The translations under genes were made by a program, and so were the position numbers. A DNA stretch of 64,000 bases from Thioalkalivibrio sp. ALJ24 (GTDB lineage Bacteria > Pseudomonadota > Gammaproteobacteria > Ectothiorhodospirales > Ectothiorhodospiraceae), in NCBI RefSeq assembly GCF_000377785.1, contig NZ_KB898725.1:183775-247774 (forward strand). The letters run 5' to 3'. Below the pieces are notes generated by a model. The model searched no databases and had not been told where the DNA came from. It saw only the letters and a list, made by a program, of their open reading frames with translations. Every line of letters begins with the position of its first letter. The first letter of the stretch is position 1. Shown piece after piece: positions 21,208-31,157 of this stretch.

Positions 21208-22412
21208 GCCGCACCTCCGCGGGGACCGGCGGTCCGGGTGCGCCGGCGCGGCACGGGCGCCGGCGCCGGGGTACGCGCCTCGCGCGCCACCCGCAGAACC
21301 AGCCCCACCGCGACCAGACTGACGATCAGGGAGCTGCCGCCGTAGGACAGGAACGGCAGGGTCATGCCCTTGGTCGGCAGCAGCCCCATGTTCACGCCCA
21401 TGTTGAGCGCCGACTGCAGGCCCAGCCAGATCGCCACCCCGAAGGCCAGATGGGCACCGAAGGCATGGCCGCTGCGCTGGGCCTCCAGACCGATGCGCAG
21501 GCAGCGCCACACCAGCACGGCGAACAGCGCGATCAGCACCAGCACGCCGATGAAACCGAACTCCTCGGCAAACACCGCAAACAGGAAGTCGTTGTGCGCC
21601 TCCGGCAGGTAGAACAGCTTCTGCACCGAACCGCCCAGGCCCGAGCCGGTGACCCCGCCGGAACCGATCGCGATCAGTGACTGGGTCAGCTGGAAACCAC
21701 TGGCGAACGGATCCTGCCAGGGATCGAGGAACGCGGTCAGGCGCGCCATGCGATAGGGCGCCGCCACCGCCGCGATCGCCATGCCGATGGCGATGGTGAC
21801 GCCGAGGGCGAGGAACTGCCACATGCGGGCCCCGGCGAGGAACAGCATCCCCATGCCGATCGCCAGCATCATGGCCGCACCGCCGAAATCGGGCTGCAGC
21901 AGCAACAGCACCGTACCCAGGCCCAGCACCACCAGCGGACGGATGAAGCCCGACAGCTGCAGCCGCAGAGTGGAATAGTGCCGCACGATATAACCCGCCA
22001 GATAGGTCACCACCAGCAGCTTGGCGAGCTCCGCCACCTGCAGGTTGAACGGCCCCAGCGGGATCCAGCGGGTCGCACCGTTGACGGTGCGGCCGACCCC
22101 CGGCAGCAGGACCACGATCAGGATCAGCAGGAAAAGCGCCAGCAGCCAGGGTCCGGCCCGTTCCCAGCGCGCCAGCGGGATGTTCCAGACCGCCACCGCG
22201 GCCACCACGCCCAACGCCGCGAACAATACCTGGCGCTGGAGGAAATGCCAGGCGTTGCCGAAATCCCGAGCCCCCATCTCCATGGACGCGGACGCGACCA
22301 TCACCAGTCCCAGCGCCACCAGTGCGGCGGTGACCGCCAGCAGGGGCAGATCCATTTCCTGCCGCAGCCGGTCCAGTGCGCCCGGACGACCGTATGCGAC
22401 CGGGGCCGTCAC
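21204..22412 (-). CDS. ftsW: Septal peptidoglycan polymerase FtsW (SEDS family)
   Basis: FtsW is the SEDS glycosyltransferase that polymerises septal glycan with FtsI. The 402-aa protein has about ten membrane segments and SEDS motifs such as LLLLQPDFG, NDFLFAVFAEEFGFIG and LPFLSYGGSSLI. The C-terminal tail is basic and Pro/Arg rich. The start is a GTG (22410-22412) that overlaps the murD stop as GTGA; a later ATG 20 codons in is a weaker choice. Confidence 0.95.
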   Translation of the reverse strand: MTAPVAYGRPGALDRLRQEMDLPLLAVTAALVALGLVMVASASMEMGARDFGNAWHFLQRQVLFAALGVVAAVAVWNIPLARWERAGPWLLALFLLILIVVLLPGVGRTVNGATRWIPLGPFNLQVAELAKLLVVTYLAGYIVRHYSTLRLQLSGFIRPLVVLGLGTVLLLLQPDFGGAAMMLAIGMGMLFLAGARMWQFLALGVTIAIGMAIAAVAAPYRMARLTAFLDPWQDPFASGFQLTQSLIAIGSGGVTGSGLGGSVQKLFYLPEAHNDFLFAVFAEEFGFIGVLVLIALFAVLVWRCLRIGLEAQRSGHAFGAHLAFGVAIWLGLQSALNMGVNMGLLPTKGMTLPFLSYGGSSLIVSLVAVGLVLRVAREARTPAPAPVPRRRTRTAGPRGGAA

Positions 22413-23761
22413 GCCGCACGCTCCCTGACCGCGCGGGCGAAGTCGTCGCCGCGGGCGCGATAGTCCGGATACATGTCCAGGCTGGCGCAGGCCGGGGACA
22501 GCAGCACGCTGTCGCCCGGCTGCGCCCACTCCGCGGCACTGGCCACGGCGGCATCCATGTCGGCGACATGATGCACCGGCACCACCGGGGACAGCGCACG
22601 CGAGATCAGCGGGGCATCCTCTCCCAGCAGGACCGCGCCACGCACCTTGCCGGCCAGCTGATCGGCCAGCGGCGAGAAGTCCTGACCCTTGGCCTGACCG
22701 CCGGCGATCAGGACCAGGGGGCCCGGCGTGCCGCGCAGGGCGGCCATCGTCGCGCCCAGGTTGGTGCCCTTGGAATCGTTGATCCAGTCGACCCCGTCGA
22801 TGGACGCGATCCACTGCGAACGGTGCGGCAGGCCGGGGAAATCCGCCAGCGCGGCCAGCGCCCGCGCACGGCGTTCGGGCGCATCCAGCCACGGCCACAC
22901 CAGCCCCAGCGCGGCAAGGGCATTGGCCCAGTTGTGGTGTCCCCGCAGGCGCAGACGGGCGGTGGCGAGCAGGGCCTGGTCGCCGCGGCAAAACTGCGGT
23001 CCGTCCTCGTGCACTCCGGGGCAAAGGCCCCAGTCGGTCGCGGAGGGCGGGGCCTGCAGGCCAAAGGTCTCGCGCTGCATTGCGGGCGGGGTCGGCATGT
23101 CGGCCAGCATCGGGTCATCACGATTGACCAGCCCGCGAGCGGCGCCCCGGAATACCCGCTGCTTGGCACGCAGGTAGGCGGCCATATCGGCATAGCGATC
23201 GAGGTGATCCGGCGACAGGTTGAGCACCACCGCCGCGGCGGGCGCCAGATCGTGGCAACGTTCCAGCTGGAAGCTGGACAGCTCCAGCACGAACATCTCC
23301 GGATCGCGTTCCAGCAGATCCAGCGCCGGGGTCCCGTAGTTGCCCCCGATCGCCACCGCGTAACCGGCCGCATCCAGCAGTTCGCCGGTCAGCGCGGTCA
23401 CGGTGCTCTTCCCGTTGGAACCGGTGATCGCGATCACCGGGGCGGCGGCCTCGCGGGCAAACAGGTCGATGTCACCGGTGATCTCGGCCCCGGCCTCCCC
23501 TGCGGCGGCGATCGCCGGGTGCTCCAGTGCGACCCCCGGCGAGACGATCAGGCGGCGCACGCCGGTGGCATCCAGGCCATCCAGCGGGCCGACCCGGCGC
23601 TCGTTCAGGATCCGCGCCAGCTCGGGGTCGTCACAGGCCGGCGGCTCGCTACGGGTATCGGTGACCGCGAACGACATCCCGCGCGCGAGCAGGTAGCGCG
23701 CCACCGACTGCCCGGTGGCACCCAGCCCGACGATCAGGTTGTCACTTCGCACCCGTTCCAT
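22409..23761 (-). CDS. murD: UDP-N-acetylmuramoylalanine--D-glutamate ligase MurD
   Basis: MurD adds D-Glu to UDP-MurNAc-L-Ala. The 450-aa protein opens with NLIVGLGATGQSVARYL, then the Mur ligase P-loop ITGSNGKSTVTALTGEL, the LELSSFQLE motif typical of MurD, and LIAGGQAKGQDFSPL in the C-terminal domain. The start ATG shares one base with the mraY stop (TGATG). It is followed by ftsW with a 4-nt overlap. Confidence 0.97.
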   Translation of the reverse strand: MERVRSDNLIVGLGATGQSVARYLLARGMSFAVTDTRSEPPACDDPELARILNERRVGPLDGLDATGVRRLIVSPGVALEHPAIAAAGEAGAEITGDIDLFAREAAAPVIAITGSNGKSTVTALTGELLDAAGYAVAIGGNYGTPALDLLERDPEMFVLELSSFQLERCHDLAPAAAVVLNLSPDHLDRYADMAAYLRAKQRVFRGAARGLVNRDDPMLADMPTPPAMQRETFGLQAPPSATDWGLCPGVHEDGPQFCRGDQALLATARLRLRGHHNWANALAALGLVWPWLDAPERRARALAALADFPGLPHRSQWIASIDGVDWINDSKGTNLGATMAALRGTPGPLVLIAGGQAKGQDFSPLADQLAGKVRGAVLLGEDAPLISRALSPVVPVHHVADMDAAVASAAEWAQPGDSVLLSPACASLDMYPDYRARGDDFARAVRERAA

Positions 23762-24843
23762 CAGCGCACCTTCAGGGTTGCCAGCCCGATGAGGACGAAC
23801 ACCACGGTCAGGATCCAGAAGCGCACGATCACGCGCGGCTCCGGCCAGCCCTTGAGTTCGAAGTGATGGTGCAGCGGCGCCATGCGGAACATGCGCCGGC
23901 CGGTCAGCTTGAAGGACGCGACCTGAAGCATGACCGAAACGGTCTCCAGGACGAACACGCCGCCCATGATCAGCAGCACGATCTCCTGGCGGGTGAGGAT
24001 CGCCATCATCCCCAGAGCGGCGCCCAGCGCCAGGGCCCCGACATCGCCCATGAAGACCTGCGCCGGATAGGTGTTGAACCACAGAAAGCCCAGCCCCGCG
24101 CCCACCAGCGCAGCGGCGAAGATGCCTACCTCGCCAACCCCGGGGACCGCGGGAATGCCGAGATAGTCGGCGAACACCGCATGGCCCGCGGCATAGGCGA
24201 AGATGCCCAGGGCGCCGGCCACCAGCACCGCCGGCATGATCGCCAGCCCGTCCAGCCCGTCGGTCAGGTTGACGGCGTTGGACGAGCCCACTACCACCAG
24301 CCAGACCAAGGGGATGAACAGCCAGCCGAGGCTGAACTCGATCTCCTTGAACACCGGCAGATAGAAGGTGGTCTCCACCGGGTCCTGGGCGGTCAGCATG
24401 ATCACCCCGGCCGCGATCAGCGCGAACAGGGTCTGCCACAGCAGCTTGGATTTCGCCGACAGCCCCTGGCTGTTGCCGTAGCGCAGCTTGAGATAGTCAT
24501 CCCAGCCCCCCACCGCGCCGAACGCCAGGGTGGTCAGCAGCACGATCCAGACGAAACGGTTGGTCAGGTCGCTCCACAGCAGGGTGGCCACCGCCACGGC
24601 CACCAGGATCAGCGCGCCGCCCATGGTCGGCGTCCCCGCCTTGCTCAGATGCGATTCGGGTCCATCCTCGCGGATGTTCTGGCCGACCTTGCCCAGGGTC
24701 AGGCGGCGAATCACCGCCGGACCGATCAGCAGGGCGATCGCCAGCGCCGTCACCACCCCGAGGATGGCGCGCAGGGTCAGGTACTGAAAGACCGTGAACC
24801 CGCTGTGGAACTGGGCGAGATATTCAGTCAGCGCGAACAGCAT
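23761..24843 (-). CDS. mraY: Phospho-N-acetylmuramoyl-pentapeptide transferase MraY
   Basis: MraY moves phospho-MurNAc-pentapeptide onto undecaprenyl phosphate, giving lipid I. The protein is 360 aa, identical in length to E. coli MraY, with ten membrane segments. Family motifs include [25 protein letters not shown] (catalytic Asp) and the C-terminal [16 protein letters not shown]. The ATG lies 20 nt inside the end of murF, a long overlap, but the start residues MLFALTEYL are well conserved. Confidence 0.97.
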   Translation of the reverse strand: MLFALTEYLAQFHSGFTVFQYLTLRAILGVVTALAIALLIGPAVIRRLTLGKVGQNIREDGPESHLSKAGTPTMGGALILVAVAVATLLWSDLTNRFVWIVLLTTLAFGAVGGWDDYLKLRYGNSQGLSAKSKLLWQTLFALIAAGVIMLTAQDPVETTFYLPVFKEIEFSLGWLFIPLVWLVVVGSSNAVNLTDGLDGLAIMPAVLVAGALGIFAYAAGHAVFADYLGIPAVPGVGEVGIFAAALVGAGLGFLWFNTYPAQVFMGDVGALALGAALGMMAILTRQEIVLLIMGGVFVLETVSVMLQVASFKLTGRRMFRMAPLHHHFELKGWPEPRVIVRFWILTVVFVLIGLATLKVR

Positions 24844-26200
24844 CCACCGCCTCCGGGTCCAGGGGCTGCGCGTCCAGCGCCTCCACGATGCGTTCCATGT
24901 GCTGGCTGCGCGACCCCTTGACCAGCACCGTGGTGTGTTCGTCCAGCAACCCTTCCAGGCGGGCGACCAACGCAGCATGATCCAGGAACCACTCGCCGCC
25001 TTCACCGAAGGCCTCGGCCACGGCGCGGCCCTGCTCACCCAGGGCCAGGCAGGCGTCGATGCCCATGGCCCGTGCCTCGCGACCGATCGCGGCGTGCAAC
25101 TCGGCCGATTCGGCTCCCAGCTCGCCCATCTCGCCGAGCACCAGCAGGCGGCGACCGGGTACGCTCGCCAGGACCTCCAGCCCGGCCCGCAGGGAATCGG
25201 GGTTGGCGTTGTAGCTGTCGTCCCAGATCCGTGCCCCGCTGGCATGGCGGCAGGCCTGCAGGCGGCCGGCGACCGGACGCCACGCGGCCAGGCCGGCGGC
25301 AACCGTATCGATACCGGCACCCACCGCGTTGGCCGCCGCCGCCGCGGCCACCGCATTGGCGGCCACGTGCCGCCCGGGGCTGGCCAGACGGACCTCGCGC
25401 CCGGCCCCGAGGATCGTGATCAGCAGGCGATCCGGCGCGATCCATGCGCCCTCGACCTCGCCGCCACCCTCCAGCGAGAAACGCTGGCGATGATGGTGTT
25501 CGTTCAACGACAGCCAGTAATCGGCGAACGGATCATCCAGGTTGACCACGGCCGTACCGCCCTGGGAGGGCAGGCCGGAAAAGATCTCGGCCTTGGCGTG
25601 GGCCACCCCCTCGAGGCTGCCGAAGCCTTCGAGGTGGGCGTGGCCCGCGTTGGTAATCAGGGCCACCTGCGGGGAGGCCCAGGCGGCCATGCGCCCCACC
25701 TCGCCGGTGTGGTTGGCACCCAGCTCGATCACCGCGAATTCGGTATCTGCGGGCATCGCCAGCAGCGTCAGCGGGGTGCCGACCTCGTTGTTCAGGTTGC
25801 CTTCGGTGGCATGCACCCGCCCCATGCGCGCGAGGATGCTGCGCAGCATCTCGCGGGTCGTGGTCTTGCCGTTGGAGCCGGTCAGCGCAATCACCCGCGC
25901 GTCGCAGCGCGCACGCCAGGCCGCGGCCAGGCGCCCCAGGGCCTCGCCGGTGTCCGGGACCACGACCTGCGCCACCGGGAGGTCCGTGCGCGCCCGGCGC
26001 AGCAGCAGGACCGGGGCAGCCGGCAGCGCGGCGTCCAGGTAATCGTGGGCATCGAAGCGAGGCCCGCGCAATGCGACGAACAGCCCGCCTTCCCGCGGAC
26101 TGCGGGTATCGGTGAACACACCGCTGAATTCGGTCCCGGGATCGCCCTGCAGACGCCCGCCCACTGCGGTCGCCAGCTCGCCCGCCGTCATCCGGATCAT
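24824..26200 (-). CDS. murF: UDP-MurNAc-tripeptide--D-Ala-D-Ala ligase MurF
   Basis: MurF adds the D-Ala-D-Ala dipeptide made by Ddl. The 458-aa protein shows GVFTDTRSP at the N-terminus, the P-loop [28 protein letters not shown], and the [11 protein letters not shown] motif found in MurF. The ATG shares a base with the murE stop (TAATG), and AGGAAGGG precedes it. Its 3' end overlaps mraY by 20 nt. Confidence 0.97.
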   Translation of the reverse strand: MIRMTAGELATAVGGRLQGDPGTEFSGVFTDTRSPREGGLFVALRGPRFDAHDYLDAALPAAPVLLLRRARTDLPVAQVVVPDTGEALGRLAAAWRARCDARVIALTGSNGKTTTREMLRSILARMGRVHATEGNLNNEVGTPLTLLAMPADTEFAVIELGANHTGEVGRMAAWASPQVALITNAGHAHLEGFGSLEGVAHAKAEIFSGLPSQGGTAVVNLDDPFADYWLSLNEHHHRQRFSLEGGGEVEGAWIAPDRLLITILGAGREVRLASPGRHVAANAVAAAAAANAVGAGIDTVAAGLAAWRPVAGRLQACRHASGARIWDDSYNANPDSLRAGLEVLASVPGRRLLVLGEMGELGAESAELHAAIGREARAMGIDACLALGEQGRAVAEAFGEGGEWFLDHAALVARLEGLLDEHTTVLVKGSRSQHMERIVEALDAQPLDPEAVDAVRAD

Positions 26201-27717
26201 TACCCTTCCTCCCCGATGGGTTCGTGCGCCAGCCGGGCGGCCAGCGTCCGGTCGCTGAACGGTCGCTGCGTGTCGCCCACCTGCTGCGTGGTCTCGTGTC
26301 CCTTGCCGGCCAGCAGCACGATGTCGCCCGCACCGGCATTGGCCACCGCGTCCCGTACCGCCGCCTCGCGGTCGGCGATCTCGCAGCACTCGCCGGCGGC
26401 CCCGCAGCCAGCGAGCACCGCGGCACGGATCGCCGCCGGGTCCTCGTGGCGGGGGTTGTCGTCGGTCACGATCACCCGATCCGCATGGCGGGCGGCGACC
26501 CGGCCCATCGCCGCGCGCTTGCCCGGGTCACGATCACCGCCGCAGCCGAACACCACACTCAGACGTCCACGGGAATGCGGGCGCAGGGCGGTGAGCGCGG
26601 CCTCCAGCGCCTGCGCGGTGTGGGCGTAATCGACCACCAGCAGGGCGCCGCTGGGCAATTCGAAACGCTCCATGCGCCCGGGCACCCCCGGGAGCCCGGC
26701 CACCGCTTCGGCGGCGGCCTCCCAGGAGTGACCGAGGGCATGCAGGGTCGCAAGGGTGGCGAGCAGGTTCTCCACCTGGAAGCGGCCGTACAGCCGCGAG
26801 CGAACGGACCAATGCTGCCCGTCGGCGACCAGGGTGAAGGCCAGCCCCTGCGGCGTGGCCTCGACCGCCTCGGCGCGCACCATCGCCGTCGACAGATCCG
26901 CTCCCCAGGTGAGGTCGGCGACCCCGGCCGGGACCGGGCGCCGCAGCAGTTCACGGCCGAGCTCGTCGTCCGCATTGATCACCCGGGTGTGCAGCCCGGG
27001 ACGGTCGAACAGGGTCGCCTTGGCCTCCGCGTAGGCGGCCTGGCTGCCGTGAAAATCCAGGTGATCGGTGCCCAGCCGGGTCAGTACCGCCACACTTACC
27101 GGGATGCCGTCCAGGCGCCCCTGCACCAGGCCATGCGAGGACGCCTCGAGCGCGACCGCGCGACAGCCGTTGCGCGCCAGATCCGCAAGATGCCGGTGCA
27201 ATTCAAGCACCCCCGGAGTGGTGTGACCGGCGGGATGCAGCGCGGCGGGGCGCCCGGCCCCCAGGGTTCCGATCACGCCGGCGGGAGTGCCGAGTTGTTC
27301 GAGCGCCGCGGCGACGAGATGGGTCACCGAGGTCTTGCCGTCGGTGCCGGTAACCGCGACGACCGGCGCATCCTCCGGCCACGCCCCGAATACCGCGCGG
27401 GCCAGCGCAGGAAGACGGGAACGCAGGCCCGGCACCCGCAGGGCGGGGACCCCTGTATCCGCGATCTCCGCGGGTTCGGCCTCACCGTCCTCGTCCCACA
27501 GAATCACGCAGGCCCCGCGTGCCGCCGCGTCCACGGCATGGACGAGCCCGTGTTCGCGGGTACCGCGCAGGGCGACGAAACCGGCACCCGGCGTCACCGC
27601 GCGGCTGTCCTGCACCAAGTCGGTTACGTTGACCTCGGCCTGCCCGCGGAACAGTTCCGGGAAGTGCCGGTGCAGGGGCACGGCCGTCATGGGCGTATCG
27701 GCGGCCGCGGGGGTCAT
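26200..27717 (-). CDS. murE: UDP-MurNAc-L-Ala-D-Glu--meso-diaminopimelate ligase MurE
   Basis: MurE adds the third stem-peptide residue. The 505-aa protein has the DSRAVTPG substrate loop, the P-loop VTGTDGKTSVTHL, the carbamylated-lysine region, and DNPR in VTDDNPRHEDP. The DNPR motif indicates meso-diaminopimelate as substrate, as in other Gram-negatives. It overlaps ftsI by 4 nt and murF by 1 nt. Length is typical. Confidence 0.97.
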   Translation of the reverse strand: MTPAAADTPMTAVPLHRHFPELFRGQAEVNVTDLVQDSRAVTPGAGFVALRGTREHGLVHAVDAAARGACVILWDEDGEAEPAEIADTGVPALRVPGLRSRLPALARAVFGAWPEDAPVVAVTGTDGKTSVTHLVAAALEQLGTPAGVIGTLGAGRPAALHPAGHTTPGVLELHRHLADLARNGCRAVALEASSHGLVQGRLDGIPVSVAVLTRLGTDHLDFHGSQAAYAEAKATLFDRPGLHTRVINADDELGRELLRRPVPAGVADLTWGADLSTAMVRAEAVEATPQGLAFTLVADGQHWSVRSRLYGRFQVENLLATLATLHALGHSWEAAAEAVAGLPGVPGRMERFELPSGALLVVDYAHTAQALEAALTALRPHSRGRLSVVFGCGGDRDPGKRAAMGRVAARHADRVIVTDDNPRHEDPAAIRAAVLAGCGAAGECCEIADREAAVRDAVANAGAGDIVLLAGKGHETTQQVGDTQRPFSDRTLAARLAHEPIGEEG

Positions 27718-29426
27718 GGCTGCCCCTCTTCGCCGGCCGCGATCTGCATCGGGATCTCGGGCATCGCGTCCGGACGGACGTTGTACATGCGCAGGGCGGA
27801 GGCGGCGACCTCGCGGAACACCGGGGCCGCGACCGCGCCGCCGTAATGCATGTCCGCAGGCTCGTCGACCACCACCGCCATCACGAAACGCGGGTCCGAG
27901 GCCGGTACCAGGCCGACGAAGCTCGAGTAATAGCGATCCTCGGCATAACCGCCGGCCACCGCCTTGCGTGCGGTACCGGTCTTGCCGGCCACGCGGTAGC
28001 CGTCGATCACGGCCTGCCGGGCGGTACCTTCGGGCCCCACGGTGTGTTCCATCATCGCCATCAGGCGGGCAGCAGTCCCGGGGCTCATGACCGCCTCGGG
28101 CTCACGGACATCATCGGCGGTTTCCACCAGCCGCACGGGCATGCGCCGGCCCTCGTTGGCGAACGCGGTATATGCCGCCGCCAGCTGCAACGGGGTAGCG
28201 GCCATGCCGTAGCCATAACCCAGGGTGGCCTGTTCCACCTCGCGCCAGGCGGTGAAATCGCGCAGGGTGCCGCGGGCCTCGCCGGGGAAATGGAGCCCCG
28301 CAGACTGACCGAAACCGGCACGCGACAACACCCGCCAGAATTCCGCCGGATCGGTGTCCATCGCGAGGCGGGTGGCGCCCACGTTGGACGAGCGCGCGAT
28401 CAGGGTGGTCAGGTCGATGGTGCCGAAGTCCCGCAGGTCGCGCACCGTGAGCTGCCCCACGCGCATCGTCCCGGGTGCGGTGTCCAGGGTCTCGTGCGGA
28501 TCGACCGCCCCGGAGTCGAGCGCGGCCGCCACCGTGAACGGCTTGAGCACGGACCCGGGCTCGAAGGCGTCGACCACCGCGCGGTTGCGGGCCCGCTCGG
28601 AGCGGATCGACCCGCGATTGTTGGGATTGAAGCCGGGCTGGTTGACCATCGCCAGGACGTCACCGCTGCGCGCATCCAGCAGCACGGCCGAGCCACCACG
28701 CGCATCGTGGCGCTGCACCGCGGCCTTCAGCTCGCGGTATGCAAGGTACTGCAGGCGTGCATCCAGGGTCAGGCCGAGGGCCTGACCGTCGCGCGCGGCA
28801 CGAATGCTGGCGACATCGCGGATCGTCCGCCCGTGCCGATCCTGCAGGACTCGCTTGGTTCCGGGCTGGCCGGTCATCCAGTAATCGAACGCAAGTTCGA
28901 TCCCTTCCTGGCCACGGTCGTCGATGTCGGTGTATCCGAGGACATGCGAAACCGCCTCGCCGTGGGGATAGTAGCGGCGGAACTCGCGCGCGAGAGAGAC
29001 CCCCGGCACCCGCAGCTCCTCCACCGCCTCGGCCTGGGACGGGAGCATGTGCCGGCGCAGATACATGAACTCGCGATCGGCACGTTCCTCGATGCGCCCG
29101 GCGAGCTCCTCGGGATCGGTCTGCAGGGCTTCGGCCAGCTCGTCCCAGCGTTCGGGGGCGTCCAGCAGGTCGCCGGGCACGGCCCACGCGGTGTGTACCG
29201 GCGCCGAGATCGCCAGGGGCTCGCCATGGCGATCGGTGATCGTCCCGCGGTGGGCGGTCTCGGTCAGGGTGCGCACCTGGCGGGCCTCGCCCTGGGCCGA
29301 CAGGAAGTCGCTCTTGAACACCTGCAGGTCGGCCGCACGCAGCACCAGGGCCACCAGCATCAGCAGCAGCAGAACGCCCACGGTGTACAGGCGTGCCATG
29401 GAGATCTCGCGTTTCAGCGCCCCCAT
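27714..29426 (-). CDS. ftsI: Septal transpeptidase FtsI (PBP3)
   Basis: FtsI is the class B penicillin-binding protein that cross-links septal peptidoglycan with FtsW. The 570-aa protein has one N-terminal membrane helix (about residues 12-32), a dimerisation domain with RGTITDRHGEPLA, and a transpeptidase domain with the SxxK serine motif (GSVLKPF), SxN (SSN) and KTGT (GKTGTARK). The ATG lies 13 nt inside ftsL; a second in-frame ATG at 29399 would shorten the cytoplasmic tail. All catalytic motifs are intact. Confidence 0.96.
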   Translation of the reverse strand: MGALKREISMARLYTVGVLLLLMLVALVLRAADLQVFKSDFLSAQGEARQVRTLTETAHRGTITDRHGEPLAISAPVHTAWAVPGDLLDAPERWDELAEALQTDPEELAGRIEERADREFMYLRRHMLPSQAEAVEELRVPGVSLAREFRRYYPHGEAVSHVLGYTDIDDRGQEGIELAFDYWMTGQPGTKRVLQDRHGRTIRDVASIRAARDGQALGLTLDARLQYLAYRELKAAVQRHDARGGSAVLLDARSGDVLAMVNQPGFNPNNRGSIRSERARNRAVVDAFEPGSVLKPFTVAAALDSGAVDPHETLDTAPGTMRVGQLTVRDLRDFGTIDLTTLIARSSNVGATRLAMDTDPAEFWRVLSRAGFGQSAGLHFPGEARGTLRDFTAWREVEQATLGYGYGMAATPLQLAAAYTAFANEGRRMPVRLVETADDVREPEAVMSPGTAARLMAMMEHTVGPEGTARQAVIDGYRVAGKTGTARKAVAGGYAEDRYYSSFVGLVPASDPRFVMAVVVDEPADMHYGGAVAAPVFREVAASALRMYNVRPDAMPEIPMQIAAGEEGQP

Positions 29427-29698
29427 GCGTCACCCCCGATCACTACCAGCCGCTCGGCATCCGGCTGCAGCATCCCCAGCTCGTCACGCGCGTGACGTTC
29501 GATGCGCCCCGGCGTCGCCCAGGTCGACTGCTCGATCTGCAGCTGCGCCCACTGCCGGTTCAGGCGATCACGCTCGGCCATCACCGCCTGCTGGTCGACG
29601 AACACCTGACGTGCCTCGTGGCGAGCCACGACCACCCCCAGCGCGGAGGCGAACGCGCCCACCGAAAGTGCGACGATGGCGAGGCCGCGCCAGACCAT
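29414..29698 (-). CDS. ftsL: Cell division protein FtsL
   Basis: FtsL is a bitopic protein that forms the FtsQBL complex and activates FtsWI. The 94-aa protein has a membrane helix (residues 6-25) and a periplasmic heptad-rich coiled coil (about 27-65). Sequence identity is always low in this family; size, topology and position between rsmH and ftsI make the call. The ATG shares one base with the rsmH stop (TGATG). Confidence 0.93.
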   Translation of the reverse strand: MVWRGLAIVALSVGAFASALGVVVARHEARQVFVDQQAVMAERDRLNRQWAQLQIEQSTWATPGRIERHARDELGMLQPDAERLVVIGGDAWGR

Positions 29699-30636
29699 CA
29701 GGTACGCTCCGCCACGCGCAGCACCGCCGAGCGCGACCGCGGATTGCGTTGCTGTTCCGCGCGATCGGCACGCACGGGCTTGCCCAGCGGACGCAGGGGA
29801 CGCTGCACCGGCTCGGGGTTCACCGGCAGGCCGCGTGGCAGACGCGGCGCATCTTCGCGGTCACCGCGAAAGGCGCGCTTGACCATGCGGTCCTCCAGGG
29901 AATGGAACGCGATGACCACCACGCGCGCGCCGCTCGGCAGCGCTTCCGGGATGGTCGCGAGCCAGCGCTCCAGCTCCCGGAGTTCATCGTTCACCCGGAT
30001 GCGCAGTGCCTGGAAGGTGCGTGTCGCGGGGTGCTTGCCCGGCTCGCGCCGCGGCACGGCGCCACGAACCAGCTCCGCCAGCCGCCCGGTGCGGGTGATC
30101 GGCGCCTCGCTGCGCGCCCGCACGATCGCACGGGCAATGCGCCGCGAAAACCGCTCTTCGCCGTATTGGTAGATGGTGTCGGCGATTTCCTGCTCGGTGG
30201 CCCGTGCAAGCCAGTCCGCGGCGCTCTCGCCGGTACCCGGATCCATGCGCATGTCCAGCGGGCCGTCGTGCTGGAAGCTGAATCCGCGTTCGGCATCGTC
30301 CAGCTGCGGCGAGGAAACCCCGAGGTCCAGGAAAACGCCGGCGGGAAGGCCGGCATCGCCACGCCGGCGCAGCACTTCGGCCATGGTCGAAAACGCGGCG
30401 GCCTCGAAGGCGAACCGCGGATCGCCCAGAAACGAAGAGGCGGCCTTGGCCGCCTCGGGGTCCCGGTCCATCGCCAGCAGGCGACCGTCCGGCCCCAGAC
30501 GTTCGAGAAGCGCCCGGCTGTGGCCGCCCCGACCAAAGGTGCCGTCGACGTAGAAACCGTCAGCGCGCACCGCCAGCCCCTCCAGCACGGCGTCCAGCAT
30601 CACCGGGACATGCGCCTGTAGCGAGGAGCCGGCCAT
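29698..30636 (-). CDS. rsmH: 16S rRNA (cytosine-1402-N4) methyltransferase RsmH
   Basis: RsmH (MraW) adds the N4 methyl to C1402 of 16S rRNA in the decoding centre, where RsmI (also in this window) adds the 2'-O-methyl. The 312-aa protein starts AGSSLQAHVPVMLDAVLEGL, with the SAM motif YVDGTFGRGGHS, FLDLGVSSPQLDD and VIAFHSLEDR, all family hallmarks. The ATG overlaps the mraZ stop by one base. The C-terminus is Arg/Pro rich. Confidence 0.97.
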   Translation of the reverse strand: MAGSSLQAHVPVMLDAVLEGLAVRADGFYVDGTFGRGGHSRALLERLGPDGRLLAMDRDPEAAKAASSFLGDPRFAFEAAAFSTMAEVLRRRGDAGLPAGVFLDLGVSSPQLDDAERGFSFQHDGPLDMRMDPGTGESAADWLARATEQEIADTIYQYGEERFSRRIARAIVRARSEAPITRTGRLAELVRGAVPRREPGKHPATRTFQALRIRVNDELRELERWLATIPEALPSGARVVVIAFHSLEDRMVKRAFRGDREDAPRLPRGLPVNPEPVQRPLRPLGKPVRADRAEQQRNPRSRSAVLRVAERT

Positions 30637-31076
30637 CACAGCGAGATTGAATCGAGTTCGTCTGCATCGATGCCATCCTCGAACATCTGCTCGCAATTCT
30701 GATCCCAGGTGGCCTGATCCCAGATCTCGAACTTCTTGCCCTGCCCGAGAAGCACGACCTGCTTGTCGAGACTGGCGAACCGTCGCAGGGGCGGCGGCAA
30801 CAGCAGACGGCCGCTGCCATCGAGATCGCAGTCGGAAGCGTGACCGACCAGCAGGCGCTGGAGGCGCACGACCGCCGGCTTCAGGTTGGGACGCGACATC
30901 AGGTTCTGCTCGACCCGCTCCCATTCCGGACGCGGATACACCAGGAGACAGCGGTCGGGGTGGACGGTCACCACCAGCTGGCCGTCACAGGAGGCCACAA
31001 GCTCATCGCGATAGCGCGCCGGCATGGCCAGGCGCCCTTTCGCATCCAGATTGAGCTGACTGACGCCTCGGAACAT
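30636..31076 (-). CDS. mraZ: Transcriptional regulator MraZ
   Basis: MraZ is an AbrB/SpoVT-fold protein that binds repeats in its own promoter and controls the dcw cluster. The 146-aa protein begins MFRGVSQLNLDAKGRLAMPA and repeats the fold in the second half (LDGSGRLLLPPPLRRF). It is the first gene of the cluster. Four GTGGG boxes lie 20-54 nt upstream, overlapping the -10, so autorepression is expected. No clear ribosome site precedes the ATG, but the conserved N-terminus supports this start. Confidence 0.96.
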   Translation of the reverse strand: MFRGVSQLNLDAKGRLAMPARYRDELVASCDGQLVVTVHPDRCLLVYPRPEWERVEQNLMSRPNLKPAVVRLQRLLVGHASDCDLDGSGRLLLPPPLRRFASLDKQVVLLGQGKKFEIWDQATWDQNCEQMFEDGIDADELDSISL

Positions 31077-31095
31077 GGCCGGTCATGGTGGTATT

Positions 31096-31130
31096 CCCAC
31101 CTTCTCCCACTTCTCCCCACTTGGACCCAC
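31096..31130 (-). promoter_or_regulatory. MraZ operator: four GTGGG boxes at 10-bp spacing
   Basis: On the minus strand GTGGG occurs at 31126-31130, 31116-31120, 31106-31110 and 31096-31100, each separated by exactly 5 nt. MraZ is known to bind such 10-bp-phased repeats upstream of mraZ; E. coli has three. The first box overlaps the -10, fitting repression. Confidence 0.85.
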
Positions 31131-31157
31131 TATAGGTACACCCCTGAAACCGGTCAA
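31129..31157 (-). promoter_or_regulatory. Main dcw promoter (Pmra)
   Basis: TTGACC (31152-31157) and TATAGT (31129-31134) on the minus strand are separated by exactly 17 bp. The upstream side (31158-31200) is A/T-tract rich, like an UP element. The start would be about 45 nt before mraZ. Since the next thirteen junctions overlap, this promoter probably drives mraZ through ftsQ at least. Confidence 0.8.
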
